Assembly (NCBI GenBank): GCA_021413825.1
Contig: JAIOPQ010000100.1
Coordinates: forward strand, 1-44,687
DNA from: Spirochaetia bacterium
GTDB taxonomy: Bacteria > Spirochaetota > Leptospiria > Leptospirales > Leptonemataceae
DNA length: 44,687 nt
Direction: 5' to 3'
Position numbers and translations under genes: made by a program. Under the pieces are notes generated by a model, which searched no databases, was not told the origin of the DNA, and was given only the letters and a program-made list of their open reading frames with translations. Positions 25,014-32,985 of this stretch are shown in pieces. Every line of letters begins with the position of its first letter. Within the stretch, counting starts at the first letter, position 1.

Positions 25014-26300
25014 ATGAAACGCAATCATCTAATCATCGCAGGGGTAGTCACTGCCGTTCTAGTTATTGGAATTCTCTATTTGCTGCGTGGACCTGCAAGT
25101 GGTCGGCACACCGCAGCCGGCGAAGATAGAGGAATAGGAGATATCTTCTTTCGTGAAGGAAAGGAGGGATTTATGACTCCCTCACAGGTGGAAAAGATGA
25201 TGACACGCGGAATGAGTCCCAAAGCCGAACTCGAGATGGCAAAGTCATATTTTCAATACCCGCATGATTCGCGGCCGTTGACTGTTTCTATGAAGGATCT
25301 AACCGATCCATGGAAAGTCGAGTTTCTTCCCCTACCAGTGCCGCTTCCTGGTGCAAGTACTGAGAAGGAAATGGAAGAGCTGATTGAGAAAATGAAATCC
25401 TCCGGAAAAGACGCCGAGGATATTGAAAAAGAAATCGCGCACAAAATGGAAAACCAGCCGGCGTACCAATTCAGCTTGAATCGCCATACAATCACCGAAG
25501 GCGATAGCATGGTCGCAACTCTGAAGGTCACAAAAAACGGAAGTCCGATTCCTTATACGATTTCATCTGCAGAGATGGAGAGCGATTTCATGTTTGGACA
25601 GAAGGGTTTAGGTAGCGTTGCTTACAATGATGCAGGGTCTGCGCCCGATGCAAAAGCCTCTGACGGCATTACCACCTTCACCTGGAAAGCACCGTCAGCC
25701 GACAAGATGAACTGGGGCACGCTAACCCTCAAAGTAAAAGCGAGTATCACTGGAGTTAAAGATCAGGTAATATTCCAGCAGAGTTTTTATTCCAGTCCAA
25801 AATCACCGGCAGAATTCACGGGTCAATTTTCAGAACGTCTTCAGGACGGATCACTTATCATTGATGTTCCGTTGGACGTGCGCAAGGAATGCCGGTTTAA
25901 TCTTCAGGCCAATTTGTACTCATTGGATGAAGATGAACCAACGCACTGGGTTGTAGTTCAAAAAGTGCTCCCGCCGGGTCGACAGATCGTGTCTTTTAAT
26001 TTCTTTGGAAAGATCTTTCGCGATGGAGGCTACGCAGGCAAGTTTCAATTGCGCGACCTACGTGGTACATGTGAAATTATGCCGTTTCCTCCGAGCTGGC
26101 TGACCGATCCGTCAAAACGTGAACAAATCGCAAACACTCCGCCGTTAAACGAACCACCCCTCATGTATATTCCATACAACAATCTAAGCTATACGACTCG
26201 ATCTTATGGCGCTACTGAATTCTCGGATCAACCCAACTCTTCTGAAGAAGCACGCGAAAAGATCAGACAACTGGAAGAAGCTGCACAGCAGCAGCCATGA
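25014..26300 (+). CDS. Membrane-anchored exported protein with Ig-like region, unknown function
   Basis: 428 residues. One N-terminal segment (IIAGVVTAVLVIGILYLL) probably anchors it with the rest outside the inner membrane. Residues ~115-150 are a charged helical stretch (KEMEELIEKMKSSGKDAEDI); from ~155 a beta-rich region starts (HTITEGDSMVATLKVTKNG) that resembles an Ig-like fold, and the C-terminus ends in another helix with QQQ. No family recognised. Ribosome site AGAAGGA precedes the ATG. It is coupled by ATGA to the downstream lipoprotein and follows a secreted hydrolase, so a maturation or binding role on secreted proteins is possible but unproven. Confidence 0.65.
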   Translation: MKRNHLIIAGVVTAVLVIGILYLLRGPASGRHTAAGEDRGIGDIFFREGKEGFMTPSQVEKMMTRGMSPKAELEMAKSYFQYPHDSRPLTVSMKDLTDPWKVEFLPLPVPLPGASTEKEMEELIEKMKSSGKDAEDIEKEIAHKMENQPAYQFSLNRHTITEGDSMVATLKVTKNGSPIPYTISSAEMESDFMFGQKGLGSVAYNDAGSAPDAKASDGITTFTWKAPSADKMNWGTLTLKVKASITGVKDQVIFQQSFYSSPKSPAEFTGQFSERLQDGSLIIDVPLDVRKECRFNLQANLYSLDEDEPTHWVVVQKVLPPGRQIVSFNFFGKIFRDGGYAGKFQLRDLRGTCEIMPFPPSWLTDPSKREQIANTPPLNEPPLMYIPYNNLSYTTRSYGATEFSDQPNSSEEAREKIRQLEEAAQQQP

Positions 26301-26719
26301 AGAATCTAAACGGAAGTGCTTGTGCGGTGTCCCATGCGGTCTCGTCTAAAATTCCATTCCGGAGTCTACTCCTGATCCTGGTTTGCGCTGGTTTAATTCA
26401 ATGCAGTCAAATCTTCTGGCGCGACGCTTCACTGGGTGCGGTAAAGATTCCGGCTACCAATGGAGAAGTGGAAGTTACGGTAACGTATCAGGAAAAAAAC
26501 TCCTGGGATCCCACTATGGGCACAACGCTCAAGCGGGGCTATCAGACGCGGCTTAAACGGTCTGGAAACAATCCTGCTGAAACCCAATTCAAAGGCTGGA
26601 TACTAACCGACACAATGAAATGCACCGATGCTTGTGAGTTTGAAGGCGGCGCAAGCGATCAATATGGTGTTAGCCCATTGTCTTACACATGGACGGGTGG
26701 TGAGCCGAAAGAAAAATAG
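26297..26719 (+). CDS. Predicted lipoprotein, unknown function
   Basis: 140 residues. A long N-region is followed by a hydrophobic segment (LLLILVCAGLIQC) with a lipobox ending at Cys36; an internal start nearer the hydrophobic core is possible. The mature part is short, beta-rich and contains EVEVTVTYQEKNSWDP and CTDACEF (two nearby Cys). The ATG overlaps the stop of the upstream membrane-anchored gene by four bases, so the two probably work together. No family recognised. Confidence 0.6.
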   Translation: MKNLNGSACAVSHAVSSKIPFRSLLLILVCAGLIQCSQIFWRDASLGAVKIPATNGEVEVTVTYQEKNSWDPTMGTTLKRGYQTRLKRSGNNPAETQFKGWILTDTMKCTDACEFEGGASDQYGVSPLSYTWTGGEPKEK

Positions 26720-26764
26720 GCGGTCGTGGTCGGATACTTTTTTTGCGTCGTCACTTCCGCAGTT

Positions 26765-27166
26765 TCAAGTGTTCTGCAATTCCTCAGGCTTAGGTCTGAG
26801 GTAGGCTAGCCAGAGAACCAGTGCAATGGATGCAGCCAGCGAATGCTCCAATCCCGAAATAAAATATGCTACAACGTTAGCGAGTGCCCCACTTTCGACC
26901 ACGCCCCATTGAACTATCTTTCTGACTCGATACGCGGCAATGTTTGGACCGGAATTGGCGGAGGGAGGATTGGATTTGGAAGAAGGAAGTATCTGTGGTA
27001 AAAAAAGAGAAAGGATTACACTGCCAACGCCCAACGCCAAGCATGCGTAGGGCAGGGTTGGGTCGCTGTGGATTTGCGTTCGAGTAAAATAAGTAACGAT
27101 CAGGAATACTAAGGGCCCGGAACAAATTGCTCCATGGATTATGCGCAGGGTGCTAAATTCGCTCAT
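26765..27166 (-). CDS. Small membrane protein, unknown
   Basis: About 133 residues with four hydrophobic segments: IIHGAICSGPLVFLIVTYF, LGVGSVILSLFLPQIL, a short one near ALANVVAYFISGL and a C-terminal SIALVLWLAYL. An ATG at 27175 adds three residues; 27166 has GGGA five bases upstream. Family not recognised. It is divergent from the thiolase gene, with 103 bases between the two starts. Confidence 0.5.
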   Translation of the reverse strand: MSEFSTLRIIHGAICSGPLVFLIVTYFTRTQIHSDPTLPYACLALGVGSVILSLFLPQILPSSKSNPPSANSGPNIAAYRVRKIVQWGVVESGALANVVAYFISGLEHSLAASIALVLWLAYLRPKPEELQNT

Positions 27167-27269
27167 GAATCCCATGTTTTGAGCCGTTTTGGGCCTGCGT
27201 CAATCCATTGAGTGGATATTCCCTGGAAGTTAATATTGACGCTCGCTCTTGCGGCGGCTTGTGTGCAGT

Positions 27270-28556
27270 ATGAACAATCCATACATTCTGGGCGGTGCCC
27301 AAACCGATTTTTCGAGGAACTGGAGCAAGGAAGGGAAGACCTTCATGTCCATGATGCGCGAAGTCGTTGAAGATGGTCTGGCTTCCGTCGGACTTGAATA
27401 TGAAGAAATCAAACGTTTGAATCAAGAAAACAAGGTCGCTGTATTTGTTGGGAACTTTGACGCAGAGCAATACACTCAACAGGGTCATCTTGGGGCTTTC
27501 TTAACAGAAGTGAATCCTGCATTTTACGGCGTGCCCGGTGCTCGCTATGAAGCGGCCTGCGCTTCCGGATCTGTCGCAATGGACGCAGCTGCAGCGCGTC
27601 TTCGCGGTGGCGACTACGAAGTTGCAGTGGTGCTTGGAATCGAGGTAATGAAGACAGTAAGTTCTACTGTGGGTGGTGATTTTCTTGGGACAGCTGCTTA
27701 TTATGAGAAAGAGGCCAAAGGAGTTCAGTTTCCATTTCCAAAATTGTTCGGCAGACTCGCTGACGTGATTGTTGAACGCGCACAGGGCGTGGGAGAGCAA
27801 CGTGTAATGGATGCACTTGCCGAGATCTCTAGAATCAATTACGCAAATGCAAAACTCAATCCGCTTGCCCAGACCAGAACCTGGTATATGAGCGAAGAGC
27901 AAGCTAAAGATCGTGGAAGCAAATACAATGCTGCCGTAGGCGGTCGCCTCTGCATTTCAGATTGTTCGCAAGTAACTGACGGTGCTGCAATTCTTGTAAT
28001 GGCAGCGCCAGCATACGCAAAACAATTCGCCCAAAAGAAAGGTGTTCCCATGAACAAGTTCGCGGTAATGCGCGGTTGGGGTCATCGTGTAGCACCAATC
28101 ACCTTTGAATCTAAAGTTGAAGAATCCAAGGGTAAGGATTTTATTCTTCCTTGGACTCGTCAGGCTGTCGTAGATGCCTACCGTCGCGCAAGCGTCGACA
28201 TCGATCAGATCGATGTGATTGAAACTCATGATTGCTTTACATCAAGCGAATATGCTGCCATCTCCGCATTTGGCCTGACAAAGCCAGGGGACGAGTATCA
28301 GGCTATTGAAGATGGTAAGATTGCCCTTGAGGGAGCTAAGAAACCAGGTAAGAAGCCTATCAATCCGTCGGGCGGGCTGATCGGTGCTGGTCATCCAGTG
28401 GGTGCGTCCGGGGTTCGCATGGGCTTGGACCTTTTCAAACAGGTCACCGGCCAGGCTGGCGAGTATCAAGTTCCGGACGCCAAGAACGGAATCATGCTCA
28501 ACATCGGTGGTTCTGCTACAACGAACATGACGTTCGTGATTGGTCGCGCAGAATAA
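27270..28556 (+). CDS. Thiolase, SCP-x type, with intact catalytic residues
   Basis: 428 residues from the ATG at 27270 (a TTG at 27249 would add seven). The nucleophile is Cys97 in EAACASGS, the HDCFTSSE motif holds the conserved His-Asp, and [14 protein letters not shown] is the normal catalytic His loop. It should cleave or form beta-ketoacyl-CoA, as in beta-oxidation. It contrasts with the thiolase-fold gene at 17604, which lacks these residues. No DUF35 or dehydrogenase is adjacent. Hairpin downstream; no clear promoter box identified in the 103-base divergent gap. Confidence 0.92.
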   Translation: MNNPYILGGAQTDFSRNWSKEGKTFMSMMREVVEDGLASVGLEYEEIKRLNQENKVAVFVGNFDAEQYTQQGHLGAFLTEVNPAFYGVPGARYEAACASGSVAMDAAAARLRGGDYEVAVVLGIEVMKTVSSTVGGDFLGTAAYYEKEAKGVQFPFPKLFGRLADVIVERAQGVGEQRVMDALAEISRINYANAKLNPLAQTRTWYMSEEQAKDRGSKYNAAVGGRLCISDCSQVTDGAAILVMAAPAYAKQFAQKKGVPMNKFAVMRGWGHRVAPITFESKVEESKGKDFILPWTRQAVVDAYRRASVDIDQIDVIETHDCFTSSEYAAISAFGLTKPGDEYQAIEDGKIALEGAKKPGKKPINPSGGLIGAGHPVGASGVRMGLDLFKQVTGQAGEYQVPDAKNGIMLNIGGSATTNMTFVIGRAE

Positions 28557-28566
28557 TTCACCCTGC

Positions 28567-28601
28567 CAGCGTCGCTCGATCCCCAGGGTCGGGTGACGCT
28601 G
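28567..28601. terminator. Long hairpin after the thiolase, no T-tract
   Basis: CAGCGTC (28567-28573) and GACGCTG (28595-28601) pair perfectly; the inner parts also pair with two G-U wobbles and one bulge, extending the stem to around 15 bp with a very small loop. No T-run follows in either orientation, so it may be a rho-assisted terminator or mRNA 3' structure. Confidence 0.4.
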
Positions 28602-28666
28602 TGTAATATTGCTCCTCTTTCTCAAAAAGCTCGACCATTTCTAACGGCTGTGCACGTTGTGGACAA

Positions 28667-29857
28667 ATGTCTCTCCTGAACATATTAACCAGCCTTGATT
28701 TTCCCCAGCCTTTCCAGATCAAATTACCGGATGGGTCTGTCCATACACACGGGCAGGGTAAACCCGACTTTGTAATTCATTTCAAAACTGAAGCCGCTCT
28801 AAGCGACGTTATGCGACAGGCAAGTCTTGGTTTTGGCGAAGCATATATGCGTGAGGAGATTGATGTCGAAGGTGATATCCATGATGCAGTTACACTGGGT
28901 TATCGCGCTCTGCAGGGTGGCATTAAGCCTTCATTCTCAGAAAAAATAAAGTTCCTGATCGCATACCTCTCGCGCCGAAACACGCGTGAAGGTTCGCGCA
29001 AGAATATTGAAGCCCACTATGATCTTGGAAACGATTTCTATGCCCTGTGGCTCGACAAGGAAATGCAATACACTTGCGCCTACTTCAAAACTCCTGGAGA
29101 TACCCTCGAAAAAGCCCAGATACAAAAGCTAGAGCACGTATGTAGAAAAGTGCGTCTTAAAAAGGGCGATACGGTTGTGGAAGCGGGATGCGGATGGGGC
29201 GCGTTCGCGGTGTATGCTGCACGTAAGTATGGGGTAAAAGTCCGATCTTACAATATCTCCAAAGAGCAAATCGAGTTTGCGAGAGCGCGCGCGAAGAAGC
29301 TGGGAATCAAATCATCTCAGGTGGAATACGTTCTGGATGATTACAGGACAATTCCGGATTCGGGTAAGAAATACGATAAATTTGTGTCGATTGGAATGCT
29401 TGAGCACGTTGGTCTTGAGAACTACCGAACGTTATACGACATCATAGCCACTTCAACAAAAGAGGGATCAAGGGCGATGGTTCATTCGATTGGTCGGATT
29501 GCTCCCAAGAAACCCGATCCCTGGCTTGAGAAGTACATCTTCCCTGGTTGCTATATTCCTTCTTTATCGGAGATGATTACTCCGGTAGAATCCACTGACA
29601 GAGATTTACATGTTGTGGATGTTGAGAATCTCAGGTATCATTACGCGCTAACGCTCGATCATTGGGCTCGGCGCCTGGAGAAGAATGTCAAAACAATTCG
29701 GGATCAGTACGGGGAAGCTTTTGTCCGTATGTTCCGTCTCTATTTGCGGTCTGCCGCTGCGGGTTTTAGGAATGACGAACTGCTGCTGTATCAAGTTTTG
29801 CTGAGCAACGGCAGGGACAATTCGGCGCCTCTCACCCGCCAGGCGTGGTACAAATAA
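28667..29857 (+). CDS. cfa: Cyclopropane-fatty-acyl-phospholipid synthase family methyltransferase
   Basis: 396 residues. IEAHYDLGNDFYALWLD (~114-130) and YTCAYFK (Cys137) are the lipid-facing motifs; VEAGCGWGAF (171-180) binds S-adenosylmethionine. GMLEHVG, the HSIG His and the HYALTLDHW Tyr correspond to catalytic Glu, His and Tyr of E. coli Cfa, so the enzyme appears complete. It transfers a methylene from SAM to unsaturated acyl chains of membrane phospholipids. The flavoprotein gene starts one base after its stop, which suggests that the methylated product is further modified or reduced. Some relatives form methyl-branched rather than cyclopropane fatty acids. Confidence 0.92.
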   Translation: MSLLNILTSLDFPQPFQIKLPDGSVHTHGQGKPDFVIHFKTEAALSDVMRQASLGFGEAYMREEIDVEGDIHDAVTLGYRALQGGIKPSFSEKIKFLIAYLSRRNTREGSRKNIEAHYDLGNDFYALWLDKEMQYTCAYFKTPGDTLEKAQIQKLEHVCRKVRLKKGDTVVEAGCGWGAFAVYAARKYGVKVRSYNISKEQIEFARARAKKLGIKSSQVEYVLDDYRTIPDSGKKYDKFVSIGMLEHVGLENYRTLYDIIATSTKEGSRAMVHSIGRIAPKKPDPWLEKYIFPGCYIPSLSEMITPVESTDRDLHVVDVENLRYHYALTLDHWARRLEKNVKTIRDQYGEAFVRMFRLYLRSAAAGFRNDELLLYQVLLSNGRDNSAPLTRQAWYK

Positions 29858-29858
29858 T

Positions 29859-31019
29859 ATGACGCCAGATTTCGATGTAATTGTTGTTGGTGCAGGCCCT
29901 GGAGGTTCCAATGCCGCGCGTCAGTTGGTCAAGCTTGGATGGAAGACTCTCATGCTTGACCGACAAAAATTTCCGCGCCTTAAAATCTGTGCCGGATGGA
30001 TCACCCCACCCGCCTTAAAACTCCTGGAGCTAAAGCCCTCGGACTATCCATTTACCATCCAACCGTTCGCTTCAGGTTCCGTGGTGCTCGGGGAAAGGTA
30101 TTACGAAACTCATTTTCCAACTACGGCCAGTTATGGAATTATCCGTACGGAGTTTGACGCATTCCTGGCTGATCGCGCCGCGAGGGAAGGAGCAACTTTC
30201 TTGCAAGATGTTCGTATCAAATCAATCGAACGAACGGACGGACCTGACGGATTTATCACCGTGCGGGCTGAGGACGGAAAATCCTGGACGTCACGTCTGA
30301 TCATCGGCGCTGGCGGAACAGGCTGCCCCGTGGCAAGGCAATGGGGAGAAAAATCCAAGGAAGAAGTTATCATTCAGGCAACTGAATCAGAAACCAAAAT
30401 TGGGGCGGACGTGCTCAGACAACTAACGCCATATTACGGAACAACTGAACTGTTCCCGGAGCCGGACTTCTTCGGTTATGCTTGGTATGTGACCAAAGGT
30501 GACTGGTTGAATATCGGCATTGGCCGATTCAGCCATAAAACGCGTCAGCTGGATGATCACAGGAAACCCTTCATGGATCTACTGCACAAACTGGGACGCC
30601 TGAAAGGGATTGAAGACAAACTGGTTGATTTTGGCCGCCACGCTTACAAGCTCTATGACGAGGTTCCACGCAAGCTATTCGGAGATCGGTTCATGTTGAT
30701 TGGCGATGCTGGCGGATTTGCATCCAAATGGGCAGGAGAAGGAATCCGACCTGCGATTGAAACCGGTGCATTTGCGGCTAACGTCGCAAACGAAGCACTC
30801 AGAGCAAAACAATATGACGCAAATCAGCTTTCAAAGTATCGAGACTTATGCGATGCTGCGTATGGTTCCCAAAAGCAAACGCGAATCGGATCCCTCCTGT
30901 CAAACATTCCTGCCGGATTACAAAAATCACTTGGGACTATGGTTTGCAAATCAGCGCGGCTGCGTAAGAAGCTGATCTTTGAAGTAGCGTTCGGGTTCGA
31001 GCCAGTTATAGAAGGCTAG
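29859..31019 (+). CDS. FAD-dependent oxidoreductase, geranylgeranyl-reductase-like
   Basis: 386 residues. The N-terminal FAD fold is clear (FDVIVVGAGPGGSNAARQL), followed by LKICAGWITPPAL, the family's C-x-G region, and the second FAD motif RFMLIGDAGGFASKWAGEGI near the C-terminal third. This set is typical of the geranylgeranyl reductase family, which reduces isoprenoid or other double bonds on lipids. It lies one base after the cfa stop, so the two are surely co-transcribed. A joint methylation-then-reduction to methyl-branched chains is an attractive hypothesis; halogenase or hydroxylase relatives are less likely. Confidence 0.85.
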   Translation: MTPDFDVIVVGAGPGGSNAARQLVKLGWKTLMLDRQKFPRLKICAGWITPPALKLLELKPSDYPFTIQPFASGSVVLGERYYETHFPTTASYGIIRTEFDAFLADRAAREGATFLQDVRIKSIERTDGPDGFITVRAEDGKSWTSRLIIGAGGTGCPVARQWGEKSKEEVIIQATESETKIGADVLRQLTPYYGTTELFPEPDFFGYAWYVTKGDWLNIGIGRFSHKTRQLDDHRKPFMDLLHKLGRLKGIEDKLVDFGRHAYKLYDEVPRKLFGDRFMLIGDAGGFASKWAGEGIRPAIETGAFAANVANEALRAKQYDANQLSKYRDLCDAAYGSQKQTRIGSLLSNIPAGLQKSLGTMVCKSARLRKKLIFEVAFGFEPVIEG

Positions 31020-31056
31020 ACCGGAAAAGGACCATTCCAGTCTATTGGACCTGAAT

Positions 31057-32175
31057 CTAAAACTGAACGCGCACTCCAGCATTGGCACCAAATACGTGTC
31101 TACCGCTTAGACCCTCTACAAAGATCTTAAGGGCAAGAATGTTAATGTCGACGCCAACCTTGCCGTACGGCAAATAGCGCGGCACTTTTCCTTTTCCGGA
31201 AATGTTCAGGTAAAGGTAGGAGTTAAATGTGTTTGAGAGAAAGTTAACGTTAGACGCAGAAAGGGCTGCGCTATTGAGATCTGTGATTGCGTAAATGGGT
31301 CCGAGTCTTCCCAGACTGAAGTCTGCGTTTCCGGAATTGCGAGAAACTCCCCCACCAATCGTTAGATTGAGAAAATACAATAGCTGCAGTCCGGTTGCAA
31401 GTTCCATTGATGTGGATTTGATGCGCCCATCGAAGTAGAGATAGTTGTAACCATCCCAAAAAACCTGCCCTCCAGTAAACGTCGCAACCTTGTATCGCTG
31501 AAACTGTTCGGCGTGGATGTCAAACCGCGACACATGATATCCCCATCCGAGCGAAACTCCAAGGAACCGGAGCAATGGACCACCGAGGCTCTCGCCTCCT
31601 TCTACAAGATGATAGCGCACATCGATGCCCCTGTTATAAAATCCAGAAGATGCTTTGCCGTTGCCGTTGTCAAAATGCGAACTACGCCGCGCGTCGACAC
31701 CTTGCAGATAGATATCCAGGCGCGCCGGAGAGAGCATGGAAGGTGTTCTGTCACCAGAGGTGGGATCATACGGTGATCCCAGGAGATATCCCAGATTAAT
31801 GCCTGCGAAGATTCGCGGCATTACATACGCTCCGCCGCTAGGAACATCCTGGAATGTTCCAACACCGTTCAAGACTATATTTTTCTTTGTTATAGGAACG
31901 TATCCCGCTCCAACATCTGCTCCAATAGTAAACTTTTGCAAATTCACGGTTCCGATCGGAGGCCCGCTGATGTTTGCCATTGTACCTGCCCGGGCGATTT
32001 CAGAAAACAGTTCATTCGTGTACTGATACTGAAATTGGAAGTACATGTTGTTCAATGTATCCTGGTTAAGCGGAATAACACTGCATGAGCTACCAATGCA
32101 TCCGGCCTGCGACCAGGCTGGCGACGCTGTCCCGAGAGCCAGTAGAAATAGGAGTATTCTATACTTTAGTTTCAT
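31057..32175 (-). CDS. Predicted outer-membrane beta-barrel protein
   Basis: About 372 residues. The signal peptide (LLFLLALGTASPAWS, cleavage near SQA) leads a protein rich in alternating aromatic/Gly strands, such as RIFAGINLGYLLG and FLGVSLGWGYHVS, and it ends in VRVQF, the C-terminal Phe signature of barrel proteins read by the Bam complex. ATG at 32175 is preferred to GTG at 32184 because GGGG sits just before it. It is last in the fmdB-IMPase-AGPS-lipoprotein gene row, 16 bases after the lipoprotein. Porin or adhesin role unknown. Confidence 0.75.
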   Translation of the reverse strand: MKLKYRILLFLLALGTASPAWSQAGCIGSSCSVIPLNQDTLNNMYFQFQYQYTNELFSEIARAGTMANISGPPIGTVNLQKFTIGADVGAGYVPITKKNIVLNGVGTFQDVPSGGAYVMPRIFAGINLGYLLGSPYDPTSGDRTPSMLSPARLDIYLQGVDARRSSHFDNGNGKASSGFYNRGIDVRYHLVEGGESLGGPLLRFLGVSLGWGYHVSRFDIHAEQFQRYKVATFTGGQVFWDGYNYLYFDGRIKSTSMELATGLQLLYFLNLTIGGGVSRNSGNADFSLGRLGPIYAITDLNSAALSASNVNFLSNTFNSYLYLNISGKGKVPRYLPYGKVGVDINILALKIFVEGLSGRHVFGANAGVRVQF

Positions 32176-32191
32176 GTTCCCCACTTCAAAA

Positions 32192-32941
32192 TTACTTTAA
32201 TTGGATCACCAGGTCGAATGGCTGTTCCTTATCTCCGAACAAGGCGAACAAGGGAAGGTCGATCAGATTCTGCTCACCGAGTCTCTGAATCTCCAGTTTT
32301 TTTTGTGTATCTCCCTGCTTAACGGAGGCACTGACGGGAACCAGGTTCCTTCCAAGGATGATCTGATAGCGGACGGATGACAGGAACAACTTACCTATCT
32401 GCTGACCCATCTGGTCCATTCCCTCTTTCGGAGCTGTCTCGTCCGGGCTCTCGCCCTCGGCCGACTTCTCTGGATCTTTTGCAGGCTCAGGCTTTGTAGC
32501 CTCAGGTTTTGCGGGTTCTTCTTTTTTATCCTTCTTCATGGGTTGAAAATGAAATATCAGCTGGTTCTTTTTTGGATCGAGAGTTGGTAGATATGGAAAT
32601 TCCTCATTCTGCAGTTTTGCTGCGTCAACTTTGGAAAAATCAGGGACTGAGAACGAAAGTTGAATCCCGGAATCGAAATCGGTTTGAATTGCCTCAACTT
32701 TTAGGTTCTTGACCAGGCCCTGAAGTTTCTCTGGAATTTCTTTCTTACCCTTTTCGACACCCTCGGAAATGCCACCTTTCTTCTCACCCTTGCCCATTTC
32801 TTCCAGGGCCTTAGAAAAACGGAAACTCCATTGTACTTCCATGGTCCCATTTTCTTTTAGATCGATGAAATGCATGATCTGAAAACAGTTCGAGAGAATC
32901 CCGCAGGCTAACAGACATATGAGTACGCGCAAAGTTTTCAT
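32192..32941 (-). CDS. Lipoprotein with K/E/P-rich linker, unknown function
   Basis: 249 residues. Signal peptide and lipobox (LACGILSNC, Cys19) predict a lipoprotein. Residues ~20-125 form a first beta-rich domain (LKENGTMEVQWSFRFSK), then a low-complexity Lys/Glu/Pro linker at ~135-175 (EEPAKPEATKPEPAK), then a C-terminal part (~175-249). No family recognised, although the first region resembles LppM-like lipoproteins that carry a beta-sandwich. It is followed by a beta-barrel gene, so both may serve the envelope. Confidence 0.7.
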   Translation of the reverse strand: MKTLRVLICLLACGILSNCFQIMHFIDLKENGTMEVQWSFRFSKALEEMGKGEKKGGISEGVEKGKKEIPEKLQGLVKNLKVEAIQTDFDSGIQLSFSVPDFSKVDAAKLQNEEFPYLPTLDPKKNQLIFHFQPMKKDKKEEPAKPEATKPEPAKDPEKSAEGESPDETAPKEGMDQMGQQIGKLFLSSVRYQIILGRNLVPVSASVKQGDTQKKLEIQRLGEQNLIDLPLFALFGDKEQPFDLVIQLK

Positions 32942-32985
32942 TAAGGCTCCAGTAATGGGACGTTTTTTTTACGGAAATGTTTGTA

